Under the pieces are notes generated by a model. The model searched no databases and was not told the DNA's origin. It was given only the letters and a program-made list of their open reading frames with translations. DNA of 64,000 bases from UBA2357 sp046295975. Lineage in GTDB: Bacteria > Pseudomonadota > Gammaproteobacteria > Burkholderiales > Rhodocyclaceae. The stretch covers positions 1 to 64,000 of the forward strand of contig JBKBMG010000022.1 in NCBI GenBank assembly GCA_046295975.1, in the 5' to 3' direction. A program made the position numbers and the translations under genes. Shown here piece by piece: positions 33,555-42,725 of this stretch (position 1 is the first letter of the stretch; each line of letters begins with the position of its first letter).

Positions 33555-34697
33555 ATGTTTGGTTTCCTGAAGAAACAACCCAAGCCCGATCCGGCGTCTG
33601 GCGGCGTGCCTGCGGTCGAGTCGCCCGACCCTGCGGTGGCGCCCGTGGTCGCGCCGGCGGCCGAACAGACCGCGCCCGACATGCAGCAGGCGGCCGAAGT
33701 GCCGGCCGCGGCAGCGGCGGTGGCACAGCCAGAGAGCGAGGCACCGCGCCGTTCCTGGGCGGAGCGGCTGAAAGCCGGGCTCAGTCGCACCCGTCAGCAG
33801 ATTGGCGGCGGGCTGGCCAATCTGTTCGGCCTGCGCAAGATCGACGAAGATCTGCTGGAGGAACTGGAGGCCACCTTGCTGATGGCCGATTGCGGCGTCG
33901 AGGCCACCCAGTACCTGATCGACGAGTTGCGCAAGCGCTGGAAGCGTGACCGGCTGGAGACGGCCGACCAGCTTCAGCTGGCGCTTGCGGATGCGCTTGA
34001 CGGCATTCTGAAGCCCCTCGAGCAACCGCTCGACGTCAGCACCCATTCCCCCTTCATCATCATGATTGCGGGGGTGAACGGTTCGGGCAAGACGACCTCG
34101 ATCGGCAAACTCGCCAAGTACTTCCAGGCCCAGGGCAAGAGTGTGCTGCTGGCCGCCGGCGACACCTTTCGCGCCGCCGCGCGCGAGCAGTTGATGACCT
34201 GGGGTGAGCGCAACAACGTGACCGTGATCGCTCAGGACGGCGGTGACGCGGCGGCGGTGATCTTCGATGCGATCAATGCCGCGCGCGCCCGGCGCATCGA
34301 CGTGGTGCTGGCCGATACCGCGGGGCGCCTGCCTACCCAACTCAATCTGATGGAAGAGATTGCCAAGGTCAGGCGGGTGATCGCCAAGGCCCAGCCGGAC
34401 GGACCGCATGAGGTGCTGTTGGTGCTGGACGCCAACATCGGCCAGAACGCGCTGACCCAGGTCAGGGCCTTTGACGCCGCCATCGGTGTGACCGGGCTGG
34501 TGCTGACCAAGCTCGACGGCACCGCCAAGGGCGGGGTGGTGGCAGCGATTGCGCGGCAGACGCCCAAACCCTTGCGCTTCATCGGTGTCGGCGAAGGCAT
34601 CGACGACCTGCAGCCGTTCCGCTCGCGCGAGTTCGTCGATGCCCTTTTCTCGCCCCAGCCGGGGCGCCTGGCCGAGCGCAAAGACGGCAACGGATGA
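33555..34697 (+). CDS. ftsY: Signal recognition particle receptor FtsY
   Basis: 380 residues. An acidic/Ala-rich N-terminal A domain (about 1-75) precedes the NG domain: helical N part RTRQQIGGGLANLFGLRKIDEDLLEELEATLL, P-loop MIAGVNGSGKTTSIGKLA near 175, DTAGRLPTQ near 255 and TKLDGTAKGG near 317. It docks SRP-ribosome complexes at the membrane. It leads the ftsY-ftsE-ftsX operon and its stop overlaps the ftsE start. Confidence 0.98.
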   Translation: MFGFLKKQPKPDPASGGVPAVESPDPAVAPVVAPAAEQTAPDMQQAAEVPAAAAAVAQPESEAPRRSWAERLKAGLSRTRQQIGGGLANLFGLRKIDEDLLEELEATLLMADCGVEATQYLIDELRKRWKRDRLETADQLQLALADALDGILKPLEQPLDVSTHSPFIIMIAGVNGSGKTTSIGKLAKYFQAQGKSVLLAAGDTFRAAAREQLMTWGERNNVTVIAQDGGDAAAVIFDAINAARARRIDVVLADTAGRLPTQLNLMEEIAKVRRVIAKAQPDGPHEVLLVLDANIGQNALTQVRAFDAAIGVTGLVLTKLDGTAKGGVVAAIARQTPKPLRFIGVGEGIDDLQPFRSREFVDALFSPQPGRLAERKDGNG

Positions 34698-35362
34698 TCG
34701 CGTTCGACGAAGTCGTCAAGGAATACCCGGGCGGCTACACGGCGCTGGCCGGCGTGAGCTTCGAGATCCGCCACGGGGAACTGGCGGTGCTGTCCGGCCA
34801 TTCGGGTGCGGGCAAGAGCACGCTGCTGAAAATGATTGCCGCGATCGAGCGGCCCAGTTCGGGTCAGGTCCGGATCAACGGTCAGGACGTCTCCGGCCTC
34901 AAGGCCAGCGCGATTCCCTATCTGCGGCGCAACCTCGGCCTGGTGCTGCAGGAAAGCCGGCTGCTCTACGACCGGGACGTGTTCGACAACGTGATGCTGC
35001 CGCTGGTGATCACCGGCCACCCGCCCGGCGACGCCGCCCGGCGGGTGGCGGCGGCACTCGAGCGGGTCGGGTTGGCCGGTCGCGGCAACGAGATGCCGGC
35101 CGGTCTGTCGGGCGGGGAGCAGCAGCGGGTGGCGATTGCGCGGGCGATCGTGAACCGTCCGTCTATCCTGATTGCCGACGAGCCCACCGCCCATCTCGAC
35201 AGCGCCTACGCGGGCGAAATCGCCGACTTGTTCAAGTCCTTCAACGCGGCCGGGGTGACGGTGCTGGTGTCCACGCACGATGATTCGCTGTTCGAAAAGT
35301 ACCAGCCGCGGCGGCTGGTGTTGAGCAAGGGCAGCCTGATCGGGGACGGTGTGGCATGCTGA
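34694..35362 (+). CDS. ftsE: Cell division ATP-binding protein FtsE
   Basis: 222 residues. ABC ATPase motifs: Walker A GHSGAGKST near 36, Q-loop VLQESRLL, signature LSGGEQQRVAIARAI near 140 and Walker B ILIADEPTAHLDS near 158. With FtsX it regulates peptidoglycan hydrolases at the septum. It overlaps ftsY by 4 bases and ftsX by 7. Confidence 0.97.
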   Translation: MIAFDEVVKEYPGGYTALAGVSFEIRHGELAVLSGHSGAGKSTLLKMIAAIERPSSGQVRINGQDVSGLKASAIPYLRRNLGLVLQESRLLYDRDVFDNVMLPLVITGHPPGDAARRVAAALERVGLAGRGNEMPAGLSGGEQQRVAIARAIVNRPSILIADEPTAHLDSAYAGEIADLFKSFNAAGVTVLVSTHDDSLFEKYQPRRLVLSKGSLIGDGVAC

Positions 35363-36258
35363 ATTGGGTGTATCTGCATACGCGCGCCTGCTCGCAGGCG
35401 TTCCGGCGCCTGCTCGGGCAGCCGCTCGGCACGCTGCTGTCGGCCATGGTGGTGGGCATCGCGCTGTCGCTGCCGGCGGCCGGCTACGTGCTGCTGGACA
35501 ACGTCGCGCTGCTCGCACGCGGGGTGTCGGGCACGCCGGAGATCAGCCTGTTCCTGAGCGACGAGGCCGGCGAGGCCGAGGTGCGCGAGATCGGTGCGCG
35601 TCTGCGGGCGGAAGCCGGCGTGGCGAGCTTCCGCCACGTGCCGCGCGAGGAGGCACTGGCGCAACTGGAGCGCGCCGGCCTGGGCGACGTGCTCGGCGGG
35701 CTGCCGTCCAACCCGCTGCCGGATGCCTACGTGGTCACGCCGCGTGGCGAGGAGCCGGAGCGCTATGAAGCCTTGTACGCGACGTTCACGAGTTGGCCCG
35801 ACGTCGCCCACGTGCAACTCGACTCGGCCTGGGTGCAACGCCTGCACGCCCTGCTCGGCTTGGGCAAGTCGGCCGTGTTGCTGCTTGCCGGCTTGCTTGG
35901 CTTCGCGCTGGTAATCGTCACCTTCAACACCATTCGCCTGCAAATCCTCACCCAGCGTCACGAAATCGACGTGAGCCGGCTGCTTGGCGCCACCGACCAG
36001 TTCATCCGCCGGCCGTTCTACTGGTTCGGCAGCCTGCAGGGGGCACTGGGTGGGCTGGTGGCGCTGGCCACCGTATGGCTGACGGTGGAGGCGCTCGGCG
36101 GCCCCGTGGCCAGCCTGGCCGCCACTTATGGCGCGGTATTCGCGCTCGCCGGGCCGGGCGGGCGCGAGGCCGCGGCGATCGTCGGTTTCGCGGCCTTTCT
36201 GGGGTGGCTGGGCAGCGCCATCTCGGTGCGCCGCCACCTCGCCGAGCGTCTGCGCTAG
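35356..36258 (+). CDS. ftsX: Cell division permease-like protein FtsX
   Basis: 300 residues with four membrane segments: one near 28-50 (LLSAMVVGIALSLPAAGYVLL), a periplasmic loop of about 110 residues, then segments near 175-195, 225-245 and 265-285. The FtsX family motif is seen in FNTIRLQILTQRHEIDVSRLLGATDQFIRRPFYW. It transmits FtsE ATPase activity to periplasmic amidase activators. rpoH, which often follows ftsX, is not here. Confidence 0.96.
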   Translation: MLNWVYLHTRACSQAFRRLLGQPLGTLLSAMVVGIALSLPAAGYVLLDNVALLARGVSGTPEISLFLSDEAGEAEVREIGARLRAEAGVASFRHVPREEALAQLERAGLGDVLGGLPSNPLPDAYVVTPRGEEPERYEALYATFTSWPDVAHVQLDSAWVQRLHALLGLGKSAVLLLAGLLGFALVIVTFNTIRLQILTQRHEIDVSRLLGATDQFIRRPFYWFGSLQGALGGLVALATVWLTVEALGGPVASLAATYGAVFALAGPGGREAAAIVGFAAFLGWLGSAISVRRHLAERLR

Positions 36259-36318
36259 CGCGCGTGCGTTTCCAGCGTCGGTTCCGCGCCGGCCTGCCCG
36301 TTCAACCCTGCGTCTTCT

Positions 36319-37104
36319 TCAGCCCCGCGACTTCTTCAAGTCCGCGATTTCCGCCCGTAGCGCGCGCAATTCGGTCATGAGCTCCTGGTGGTCCACCTCG
36401 ACCAGGGCGCGCGTTTCTTCCTGCTCCTTGTGATCGGTGACACTCATCGCGTCCACCACGATGGCGATGAAGAGGTTGAGCACGGCAAAGGTGGTCAGCA
36501 GGATGAATACGATGAAGAACATCCACGCGAGCGGATAGACCTCCATCACCGGGCGCACGATGCCCATTGACCACGACTCCAGCGTCATCACCTGGAACAG
36601 GGTGTAGAACGACGCGCCGATGCTGCCGAACCACTCCGGGAAGGCGTCGGCGAAGAGCTTGGTGCTCATGACCGCCGCCACGTAGAACACCAGCATCAGC
36701 AGGGTGAGTACCGAGGTCATGCCGGGAATCGCCTTGAGCAAGGCGTTGACCACCTTGCGCATGGACGGCACCACCGACACCAGCCGCAGCGCCCGCAGGA
36801 TGCGCAGCGCCCGCAGCACGGCCACACCTTCACCGGTGGGGGCGAGGGTGATGCCGACCACCAGGAAATCGAACACGTTCCAGCCGTCGCGGAAGAAGTT
36901 GTGCCGGTACACGATGAGTTTGGCGACGATCTCGACGACGAATACCGTCAACGCGATGCGGTCGAGCGCCAGCAGCAGGCCACCGGCGGCCGACATCACG
37001 GTGGTCGAGGTTTCGAGGCCCAGGGTGATGGCGTTGATGATGATGACGACGATCACGAAGCGCTGGAAGACGCTGGATTCGATCAGGCGCTGGAGTTTTT
37101 TCAT
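36319..37104 (-). CDS. Bacterial voltage-gated sodium channel (NaChBac/NavAb family)
   Basis: 261 residues, a single six-segment domain. The S4 segment near 97-119 has arginines spaced every three residues (R98, R101, R104, R107) in LRALRILRALRLVSVVPSMRK. The pore has the selectivity filter TLESWSM at 174-180, identical to NavAb. S6 runs about 192-220 and is followed by a C-terminal coiled coil (about 222-258) typical of these tetramers. It would conduct Na+ across the inner membrane on depolarisation. It converges on ftsX with a 60-base gap and is otherwise alone. Start ATG at 37104. Confidence 0.93.
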   Translation of the reverse strand: MKKLQRLIESSVFQRFVIVVIIINAITLGLETSTTVMSAAGGLLLALDRIALTVFVVEIVAKLIVYRHNFFRDGWNVFDFLVVGITLAPTGEGVAVLRALRILRALRLVSVVPSMRKVVNALLKAIPGMTSVLTLLMLVFYVAAVMSTKLFADAFPEWFGSIGASFYTLFQVMTLESWSMGIVRPVMEVYPLAWMFFIVFILLTTFAVLNLFIAIVVDAMSVTDHKEQEETRALVEVDHQELMTELRALRAEIADLKKSRG

Positions 37105-37251
37105 TGGGGTGTGAGGTGTTTGGCTTGAGCGGGGACGCGTGCGGCGCGATTCTAGCAGTGTCGTGACGGGAGCAAACCGTCGCGAGAACTGCGCTTGGGT
37201 TGGGGGAGTCGAATCGCCGACCGGACGCATCTCTTTCGGAGCAGTCGCTTG

Positions 37252-39042
37252 ATGCCATTGGAAACCTTGCCCATTCACCGAGAACACGAGGATCTCAGCG
37301 AGATACGGATCCTCGTGGTCGACGACAACGAGATCAACGTTTCGCTGTTGAGCGGGTTGCTGCGAGTGGAGGGGTATGGCGAGGTCGTCGGCCTGACGGA
37401 TGCGCGCCTGGTGATGCCGGAAATCGAGCGGGCCATGGTCGACCTCGTATTGTTGGATTTTCAGATGCCGCATCTGGACGGGCATGAGGTTTTGCACAGC
37501 ATGCGTGAGCGCTGGGGCAAGGAGGCTCCGCCCGTGATCGTGATCACTGCGCAGTCCGATCGCGGGACCCGGCGGCGCGCGTTGGAGTTGGGTGCGCGTG
37601 ATTACCTGCAGAAGCCCTTCGACCGCCGCGAGACGATGCAGCGCATCCGCAATGTGCTCGAGGCGCATCGCCTGTATCGCTTCAAGGCGAGTCAGGCGGA
37701 GATGCTGGAGGAGTTGGTGCGCCAGCGCACGGCGGAGCTACAGCGCTTGGCGGAGCAGGAACCGGTTACGGGCATGCCGAACCGGCGTGCGCTGTTGAAG
37801 CGCATGCGGCTTTCGCTGAAGGCGGGGCTGAGTGTGTCGGTCATGATGATCGATGTCGACGGTCTGGATGCGATTGGCCGTCTTCATGGGCACCCGGTTG
37901 GCGAGTGCTTGCTGCGCAGGGTGGCGGAGGAACTGGCGGGGGTGGTCGAGGATGGCATGATGGCTGGCTGTTGGGGAGGAGGCGAGTTCCTCTTGTTGCG
38001 CATGAGTGCGACCAAACCATCGGACGCGGCGCTGGTTGCTTGGGCAGACGGCGTGGTCCGTGCGCTTGAGCGGTCCTGGAGCGTTGGCGAACTCAGCCTG
38101 ACCGTGGAGCCCAGGGTCGGCGTTGCAACGGGACCGGATCATGGGGCCGATCCGGAAGTATTGATTCGGCGGGCGGCGCTCGCTGTGCCGGGAGAGGGGC
38201 GCGATGGTAGTGTCAGGCTGTTCTCCCGAGCGCTGGAGGAGCGTTTCATGCACGCGGAGACGATGCGCGTGCTGCTGCGCGATGCGTTGGTGCGGGAAGA
38301 GTTTTCGCTCGTCTATCAACCGAAGTTCTCGCTCCGTACGCTGGAGGTGGTGGGGGTCGAGGCGCTCATTCGCTGGAACAGCGCTACATTGGGCGCGGTC
38401 TGTCCGTCGCGCTTCATCCCGGTGGCCGAAAGCAGCGGCCAGATCGTCGATATCGGTAAATGGGTCGTGGAGTCGGCCTGTGCGCAGCTAGCGGCGTGGA
38501 TTGCGCAGGGGGTGCTGACGGCCGGTCAGTCGGTGGCCGTGAACGTTGCGGCCCGTCAGCTGTGCCTGCCCCATTTCGCCGACGAGGTCGCCGACGCGCT
38601 CGCGCGTTTCGGCGTGGCCCCCCGGATGTTGCAGGTCGAGGTGACCGAGTCGGGCTTGATGCTCGATGTCGCAATGGCGAAGGCACAGCTGGACCGCCTG
38701 CGCGATATCGGGGTGGGCGTGGCGATCGACGATTTCGGCACGGGGTATTCCTCGCTGGCCTACCTCAAGCGCCTGCCGGTCCAGGCGCTCAAGATCGACC
38801 GCAGTTTCGTGCAGGACCTTCACGGCGACGCCAATGATGCGCGCATCGTGCAGACCATCGTGTCGATGGCGCACAGCCTTGGCCAGTATGTGGTCGCCGA
38901 GGGCGTGGAAACCGAGGCGCAGGTCGCCGCGCTGCGGGGCTACGGTTGCGACGTGGGGCAGGGCTACTGGTATTCGCGGCCGCTGACGCCAGAGGCCTTC
39001 GTTGCTTTCGTCCGGTCGCGGGCGACCAACCATGGTGGGTAA
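37252..39042 (+). CDS. Response regulator with degenerate GGDEF and intact EAL domain (probable c-di-GMP phosphodiesterase)
   Basis: 596 residues from the ATG at 37252 (GGAG ten bases upstream). The receiver domain (about 15-140) has ILVVDDNEINV and the phospho-acceptor in DLVLLDFQMPHLDG. A GGDEF-like domain (about 175-325) reads CWGGGEFLLL where RxGGDEF is expected, so cyclase activity is unlikely. The EAL domain (about 345-590) keeps EALIRW, VEVTESGLM, DDFGTGYSSLAYLKRLP, LKIDRSFV and AEGVETEAQ, all needed for c-di-GMP hydrolysis. No histidine kinase is next to it. Net effect is expected to be c-di-GMP degradation on phosphorylation; GTP sensing by the degenerate domain is possible. Confidence 0.93.
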   Translation: MPLETLPIHREHEDLSEIRILVVDDNEINVSLLSGLLRVEGYGEVVGLTDARLVMPEIERAMVDLVLLDFQMPHLDGHEVLHSMRERWGKEAPPVIVITAQSDRGTRRRALELGARDYLQKPFDRRETMQRIRNVLEAHRLYRFKASQAEMLEELVRQRTAELQRLAEQEPVTGMPNRRALLKRMRLSLKAGLSVSVMMIDVDGLDAIGRLHGHPVGECLLRRVAEELAGVVEDGMMAGCWGGGEFLLLRMSATKPSDAALVAWADGVVRALERSWSVGELSLTVEPRVGVATGPDHGADPEVLIRRAALAVPGEGRDGSVRLFSRALEERFMHAETMRVLLRDALVREEFSLVYQPKFSLRTLEVVGVEALIRWNSATLGAVCPSRFIPVAESSGQIVDIGKWVVESACAQLAAWIAQGVLTAGQSVAVNVAARQLCLPHFADEVADALARFGVAPRMLQVEVTESGLMLDVAMAKAQLDRLRDIGVGVAIDDFGTGYSSLAYLKRLPVQALKIDRSFVQDLHGDANDARIVQTIVSMAHSLGQYVVAEGVETEAQVAALRGYGCDVGQGYWYSRPLTPEAFVAFVRSRATNHGG

Positions 39043-39107
39043 CGGCCCTGAGGCCGCGTCGCCGGCGGGCGGCTGAGCGGGGCCTGTGCACCGAGGCAGA
39101 CGGCCGT

Positions 39108-39764
39108 TCAGGCCGAGTCGGGCGGGCCGGCCATTACCGCACGCAGCACCATGTCGCAGATGACTTTCTCGGCGTCGGCGAAGTCGCATTCCTCCAGCGC
39201 CGGCTTGCCCAGCACCAGGCAGATCTGGCTGGCGAAGTCGGCATAGGCCTGGGTGGCGGCCCACAGCACCACCATCAGGTGGCGGGTGTCCATGGGGCGG
39301 CACAGTCCGCGTGCCACCCAGCGGCGGTAGGTGGCTTCGTCGGCCTGCAGCGCGGGGAGTACGCGCTGCTCGATGGCGTCGGCAAAGTGCGGGGCGCCCG
39401 AGATCACCTCATTGGCGAACACGCGCGAGCCATGCGGGTGTTCGCGCGAAAAGCGCAACTTGCCGGCAATGTATTCGCGCAGGGCGACCTCGGGATCGTC
39501 GTCGTGGCGTCCAAGCGCGTCCATGTATGACAGCCACACGTCCAGTACGCCGTCGAGCACGGCGCGGTAGAGCAGCACTTTCTTGGGGAAGTAGTACAGC
39601 AGGCCTTGCTTGGAGATGCCCGCCTCCTGGGCAATGCGGTCGATCGACACGCCGCCGTAGCCATGTTGCGCGAACAGCTGCTTGGCGGCTTCGAGAATGT
39701 CGTGTTCGACACGCTGGCGGGCGGGCGTCTTGGCGTCCTGGAGGTCGGGCGTGGTGATCGTCAT
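39108..39764 (-). CDS. RutR-like TetR-family regulator of pyrimidine catabolism
   Basis: 218 residues. The N-terminal TetR HTH is ILEAAKQLFAQHGYGGVSIDRIAQEAGISKQGLLYYFPKKVLLYRAVL (about 23-70). The C-terminal YcdC-type ligand domain resembles E. coli RutR: REYIAGKLRFSREHPHGSRVFANEVISGAPHF and DTRHLMVVLWAATQAYADFASQI. RutR binds uracil or thymine and leaves TTGACCAnnTGGTCAA sites. Four such sites lie in the two divergent regions of this locus, matching this regulator. The ATG overlaps the MocR-type gene stop (ATGA), so the two regulators are made together, and one box overlaps their probable promoter. Confidence 0.88.
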   Translation of the reverse strand: MTITTPDLQDAKTPARQRVEHDILEAAKQLFAQHGYGGVSIDRIAQEAGISKQGLLYYFPKKVLLYRAVLDGVLDVWLSYMDALGRHDDDPEVALREYIAGKLRFSREHPHGSRVFANEVISGAPHFADAIEQRVLPALQADEATYRRWVARGLCRPMDTRHLMVVLWAATQAYADFASQICLVLGKPALEECDFADAEKVICDMVLRAVMAGPPDSA

Positions 39765-41242
39765 GCGTGCAGGCGCTGGCTTTGTTCGGCGAGGAAATCG
39801 AAGACGCGCGGCGAGATCGCGTGGCCGGCGTTGAACCGGAACCAGATCGAGCGGCTGGCGCCGGAGTGGAAGTAGTCGGCGGGGGCGAGCGCGATGCCGT
39901 GGTCGAGCGCCTCGCGGGCAATGCTGATGGCGTTGCAGTCATCGCGGGGCGGGCACATCCAGCCGGCGCTGACGAATAACCCGCCCTGCGGCTTGGCGAG
40001 CAGCGTCAGGCCGGCGTCGATGAGCCGGCGTTCGAGCTGGTCCTGTGCCTCCAGCGCGCGGCACTGCAGGCGCTTGAGGTGGCGGCGGTAGGCGCTGTCG
40101 GTAATCACGTGCAAGGTGGTGGATTCGTTCAGTTGCGAGCTGGTCAGGCCACAGGTCATCTTGCACCGGGTCAGGCGCGGTATGTTGCGTGCCGGGGCGA
40201 CAATATAGCCGACCCGCAACGCCGGCGATACGCATTTCGAGAAGCCGCCCACTTGGAACACCCGCTGCAGACCGTCCATGCCGGCCAGGCAGGGAGACTG
40301 TGCGGTATCGAAGGCGCGGAAGATGTCGTCTTCGATCAGCAGCAGGTTCTCGCGCTCTGCGATGGCGAGCAGGCGGTGGGCCTGGGCATGGCTGAGCGTC
40401 TGCGACAAGGGGTTGTTGAGGACCGTGGTGATGAAGGCCAGGCGGGGACGGTGCCGCCGGGCGAGGCTTTCGAACGCGGCCAGGTCCAGGCCGTGTTCGT
40501 CCCGCGCCACCGGCACCACGGTACAGCCGTGGCTGCGGAATAGCGCCAGCACGTTCCAGTAGGTGGGGTCTTCGACCAGCACCGTGTCACCCGGGCGCAG
40601 CAGCGCCCGTACGAGCAGTTCAAGCGCGTGCATCGCACCGTTGGTGGTGATGATCTGCTGCGGACTCACCGGACAGAACTGTTCGCTGAATGTCTGGGCG
40701 AGTTGCTCGCGCAGCGGCAGGTAGCCGGCCGGGCTGCCGTACTCGGTCAGGCGCGGGTCGTCGAGGCGGGCCGTCTTGCGCATGGCCTCGCGCAACAGCT
40801 GGGTGTCGAACCAGTCACTGGGCAACCAGCCGCAACCGGCGGCGGAGACGTTTTCGCGCAGGTCGAACAGACCCGCACTCATCCAATTGTCGTCGGGCAG
40901 GCAGGGAATCGCGACGGGCAACTCGCACACCGGGCCGTCAGCCCCGGCGAAGGCGTGGGCGCGTTTGACGAAATAGCCGGCGCCGGGGCGGCTCTCGACC
41001 TCGTTCAGGGCGACCAGAGTGTCGTAGGCGTCGGCCACGGTGTAGGTGCTGACCTTGAGTTGTTCCGACAGCGTGCGTATCGAGGGCAGGCGTGCGCCCG
41101 CATGCAGGGCACCGCTGCGCACGCGGTGGCGTATGCCCTGGACCAGTTGGTCCACCAGGCGTGCGCCGTTGCGGCGCTGCAGGGCGATTTCGAGTCGGTT
41201 CGAGGGCGTTTGCCGAGGTGGGGCGGATACGGTCAATGTCAC
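39761..41242 (-). CDS. MocR-type regulator: GntR HTH fused to aminotransferase-like domain
   Basis: 493 residues from a GTG at 41242, chosen for AGGAGA just upstream; the frame extends further but lacks a ribosome site. The GntR winged helix is LVDQLVQGIRHRVRSGALHAGARLPSIRTLSEQLKVSTYTVADAYDTLVAL (about 30-85). The fold-type I aminotransferase domain follows, with TNGAMHALELLVRALLRPGDTVLVEDPTYWNVL, NNPLSQTLS and the PLP-lysine segment QVGGFSKCVSPALRVGYI. MocR proteins sense PLP with an amine such as beta-alanine, GABA or taurine. In this locus a beta-alanine or related amine signal is plausible but inferred. Confidence 0.92.
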   Translation of the reverse strand: MTLTVSAPPRQTPSNRLEIALQRRNGARLVDQLVQGIRHRVRSGALHAGARLPSIRTLSEQLKVSTYTVADAYDTLVALNEVESRPGAGYFVKRAHAFAGADGPVCELPVAIPCLPDDNWMSAGLFDLRENVSAAGCGWLPSDWFDTQLLREAMRKTARLDDPRLTEYGSPAGYLPLREQLAQTFSEQFCPVSPQQIITTNGAMHALELLVRALLRPGDTVLVEDPTYWNVLALFRSHGCTVVPVARDEHGLDLAAFESLARRHRPRLAFITTVLNNPLSQTLSHAQAHRLLAIAERENLLLIEDDIFRAFDTAQSPCLAGMDGLQRVFQVGGFSKCVSPALRVGYIVAPARNIPRLTRCKMTCGLTSSQLNESTTLHVITDSAYRRHLKRLQCRALEAQDQLERRLIDAGLTLLAKPQGGLFVSAGWMCPPRDDCNAISIAREALDHGIALAPADYFHSGASRSIWFRFNAGHAISPRVFDFLAEQSQRLHA

Positions 41243-41411
41243 GCGATGTCTCCTTTTATCGTGGTGTTGTTCGCGTTCTGGTGCCGGCGTGCAAGGTGGC
41301 GGCGGCCGCGCCGTACTGGTTTGGAAGCCTGCACGGTGAGCGGGAAAAAGCACGCGCCGAGCTGTGCGCGGCAGCGTGCCACCCCTGTTCTTTCGCCTGG
41401 GCGTGCGCTCA

Positions 41412-41440
41412 AATATAGCCAAGCTTTACCGTGTGGTAAA
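41412..41440 (-). promoter_or_regulatory. RutR-type box A overlapping a possible mocR-tetR promoter
   Basis: TTTACC-GTGT-GGTAAA at 41425-41440 matches the RutR pattern. On the minus strand TTTACC (41440-41435) followed after 17 bases by TATATT (41417-41412) makes a plausible -35/-10 pair for the mocR-tetR pair, with the box covering the -35. This would give autorepression. Confidence 0.6.
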
Positions 41441-41621
41441 ACCCGGTGTGCGTGTTCGGGTGACCGTGGCCCGGGGCATGGCTGTGGCGCGGATGCATCG
41501 GAATGGTGCATCGGTCGACGCAATGAAGCAGGATTTGGGGCGCAATCGTGCTACAACTGTCGCCGCCGTGGGCCGCTTGCGTGCTGCCTGGCCGCGGGGC
41601 TGCGGGCGGCATGGAATCTGC

Positions 41622-41650
41622 TTGACCGGGGTGCCCGACCATTTGGTAAA
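41622..41650 (+). promoter_or_regulatory. RutR-type box B upstream of the BMP transporter operon
   Basis: CCGACCA-TT-TGGTAAA at 41635-41650 keeps the GACCA/TGGT core of the RutR site. A TTGACC at 41622-41627 with 17-base spacing would place the -10 region inside the box. It ends 65 bases before the binding-protein start codon. Confidence 0.55.
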
Positions 41651-41715
41651 AGTTGCGGGGCGCGCGCCTGGCGCTCCGGGCCTGTGTTCCTCCCTCCATC
41701 GAACAGGAGTCCGAC

Positions 41716-42711
41716 ATGATCAGTACTACTCGCCGTTTGCTGCTTTCCGCCTCGATTGCCGTGGCGCTCTGTGCTGCCTTGCCGCTGTCCGCGACTGCGG
41801 CCGACAAGCTCAAGGTCGCCGCGATCTACACGGTGCCGGTGGAGCAGCAGTGGGTGTCGCGCATCCACAAGGCGCTCAACGCCGCGCAGGCGCGTGGCGA
41901 GGTGGAGTACGTGTTCTCGGAGAACGTCAGCAACGCGGACTACGAGCGGGTGATGCGCCAGTATGCCGAGTCCGGCAATACGCTGATCGTGGGCGAATCC
42001 TTCGCGGTGGAGTCGGCAGCGCGGCGGGTGGCCAAGGACTATCCCGCCACCGCCTTTCTGATGGGCTCGTCGGGCAAACCGCAGGCGCCCAATTTCTCGG
42101 TGTTCGACAACTACATCCAGGAGCCGGCCTACCTGACCGGGATGTACGCCGGTGCGCTGACCAAGTCCAACCACATCGGTATGGTCGGCGGCTACCCGAT
42201 TCCCGAGGTCAACCGCCTGATGCACGCCTTCATGGACGGTGCGCGCGAAGTCAATCCGCAGGTGAAGTTCACGGTGACCTTCATCGGTTCGTGGTTCGAT
42301 CCGCCCAAGGCCAAGGAGGCGGCCTTTGCGATGATCGACGCCGGTGCCGACGTGATGTACGCGGAGCGTTTCGGCGTGTCCGACGCGGCCAAGGAGCGTG
42401 GCGTGCTGGCGATCGGCAACGTCATCGACACCCAGCCGCAATACCCGGACACGGTCGTGGTGTCGGCGCTGTGGAACATGGAGCCGACCATCGACAAGGC
42501 GCTGGCGGCGGTCAAGGCGGGCAGCTTCCAGGCGGAGGACTACGGCAAGTACTCGATGATGGAGTACGGCGGCTCGGAAATCTCCGAGTTGGGTACCTTT
42601 GCCGACAAGGTGCCGGCCGAGCTGGTGGAGAAGGTGAAGGCGGCCGAAGCGGCGATCCGTGCCGGCACGCTGAGTGTCAAGGTAAACGACGACGAGCCCA
42701 AGTCGAACTGA
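41716..42711 (+). CDS. BMP-family substrate-binding protein of nucleoside/base ABC transporter
   Basis: 331 residues from the ATG at 41716 (AGGAG upstream). A cleavable signal peptide (MISTTRRLLLSASIAVALCAALPLSATAA) precedes the Bmp/PnrA fold: KVAAIYTVPVEQQWVSRIHKAL, NFSVFDNYIQEPAYLTGMYAGALTKSNHIGMVGGYPIPEVNRLMHAFMDGAREV, and GSWFDPPKAKEAAFAMIDAGADVMYAERFG. BMP proteins bind nucleosides or purine-type bases. It leads the transporter-codA operon, so a pyrimidine base or nucleoside is the likely ligand. Confidence 0.93.
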   Translation: MISTTRRLLLSASIAVALCAALPLSATAADKLKVAAIYTVPVEQQWVSRIHKALNAAQARGEVEYVFSENVSNADYERVMRQYAESGNTLIVGESFAVESAARRVAKDYPATAFLMGSSGKPQAPNFSVFDNYIQEPAYLTGMYAGALTKSNHIGMVGGYPIPEVNRLMHAFMDGAREVNPQVKFTVTFIGSWFDPPKAKEAAFAMIDAGADVMYAERFGVSDAAKERGVLAIGNVIDTQPQYPDTVVVSALWNMEPTIDKALAAVKAGSFQAEDYGKYSMMEYGGSEISELGTFADKVPAELVEKVKAAEAAIRAGTLSVKVNDDEPKSN

Positions 42712-42725
42712 GGACGCACTGCAGG

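Noticed and set aside
34232..36237. Long minus-strand open frames over ftsY, ftsE and ftsX
   Set aside because: They oppose well-identified genes and contain no recognisable domains.
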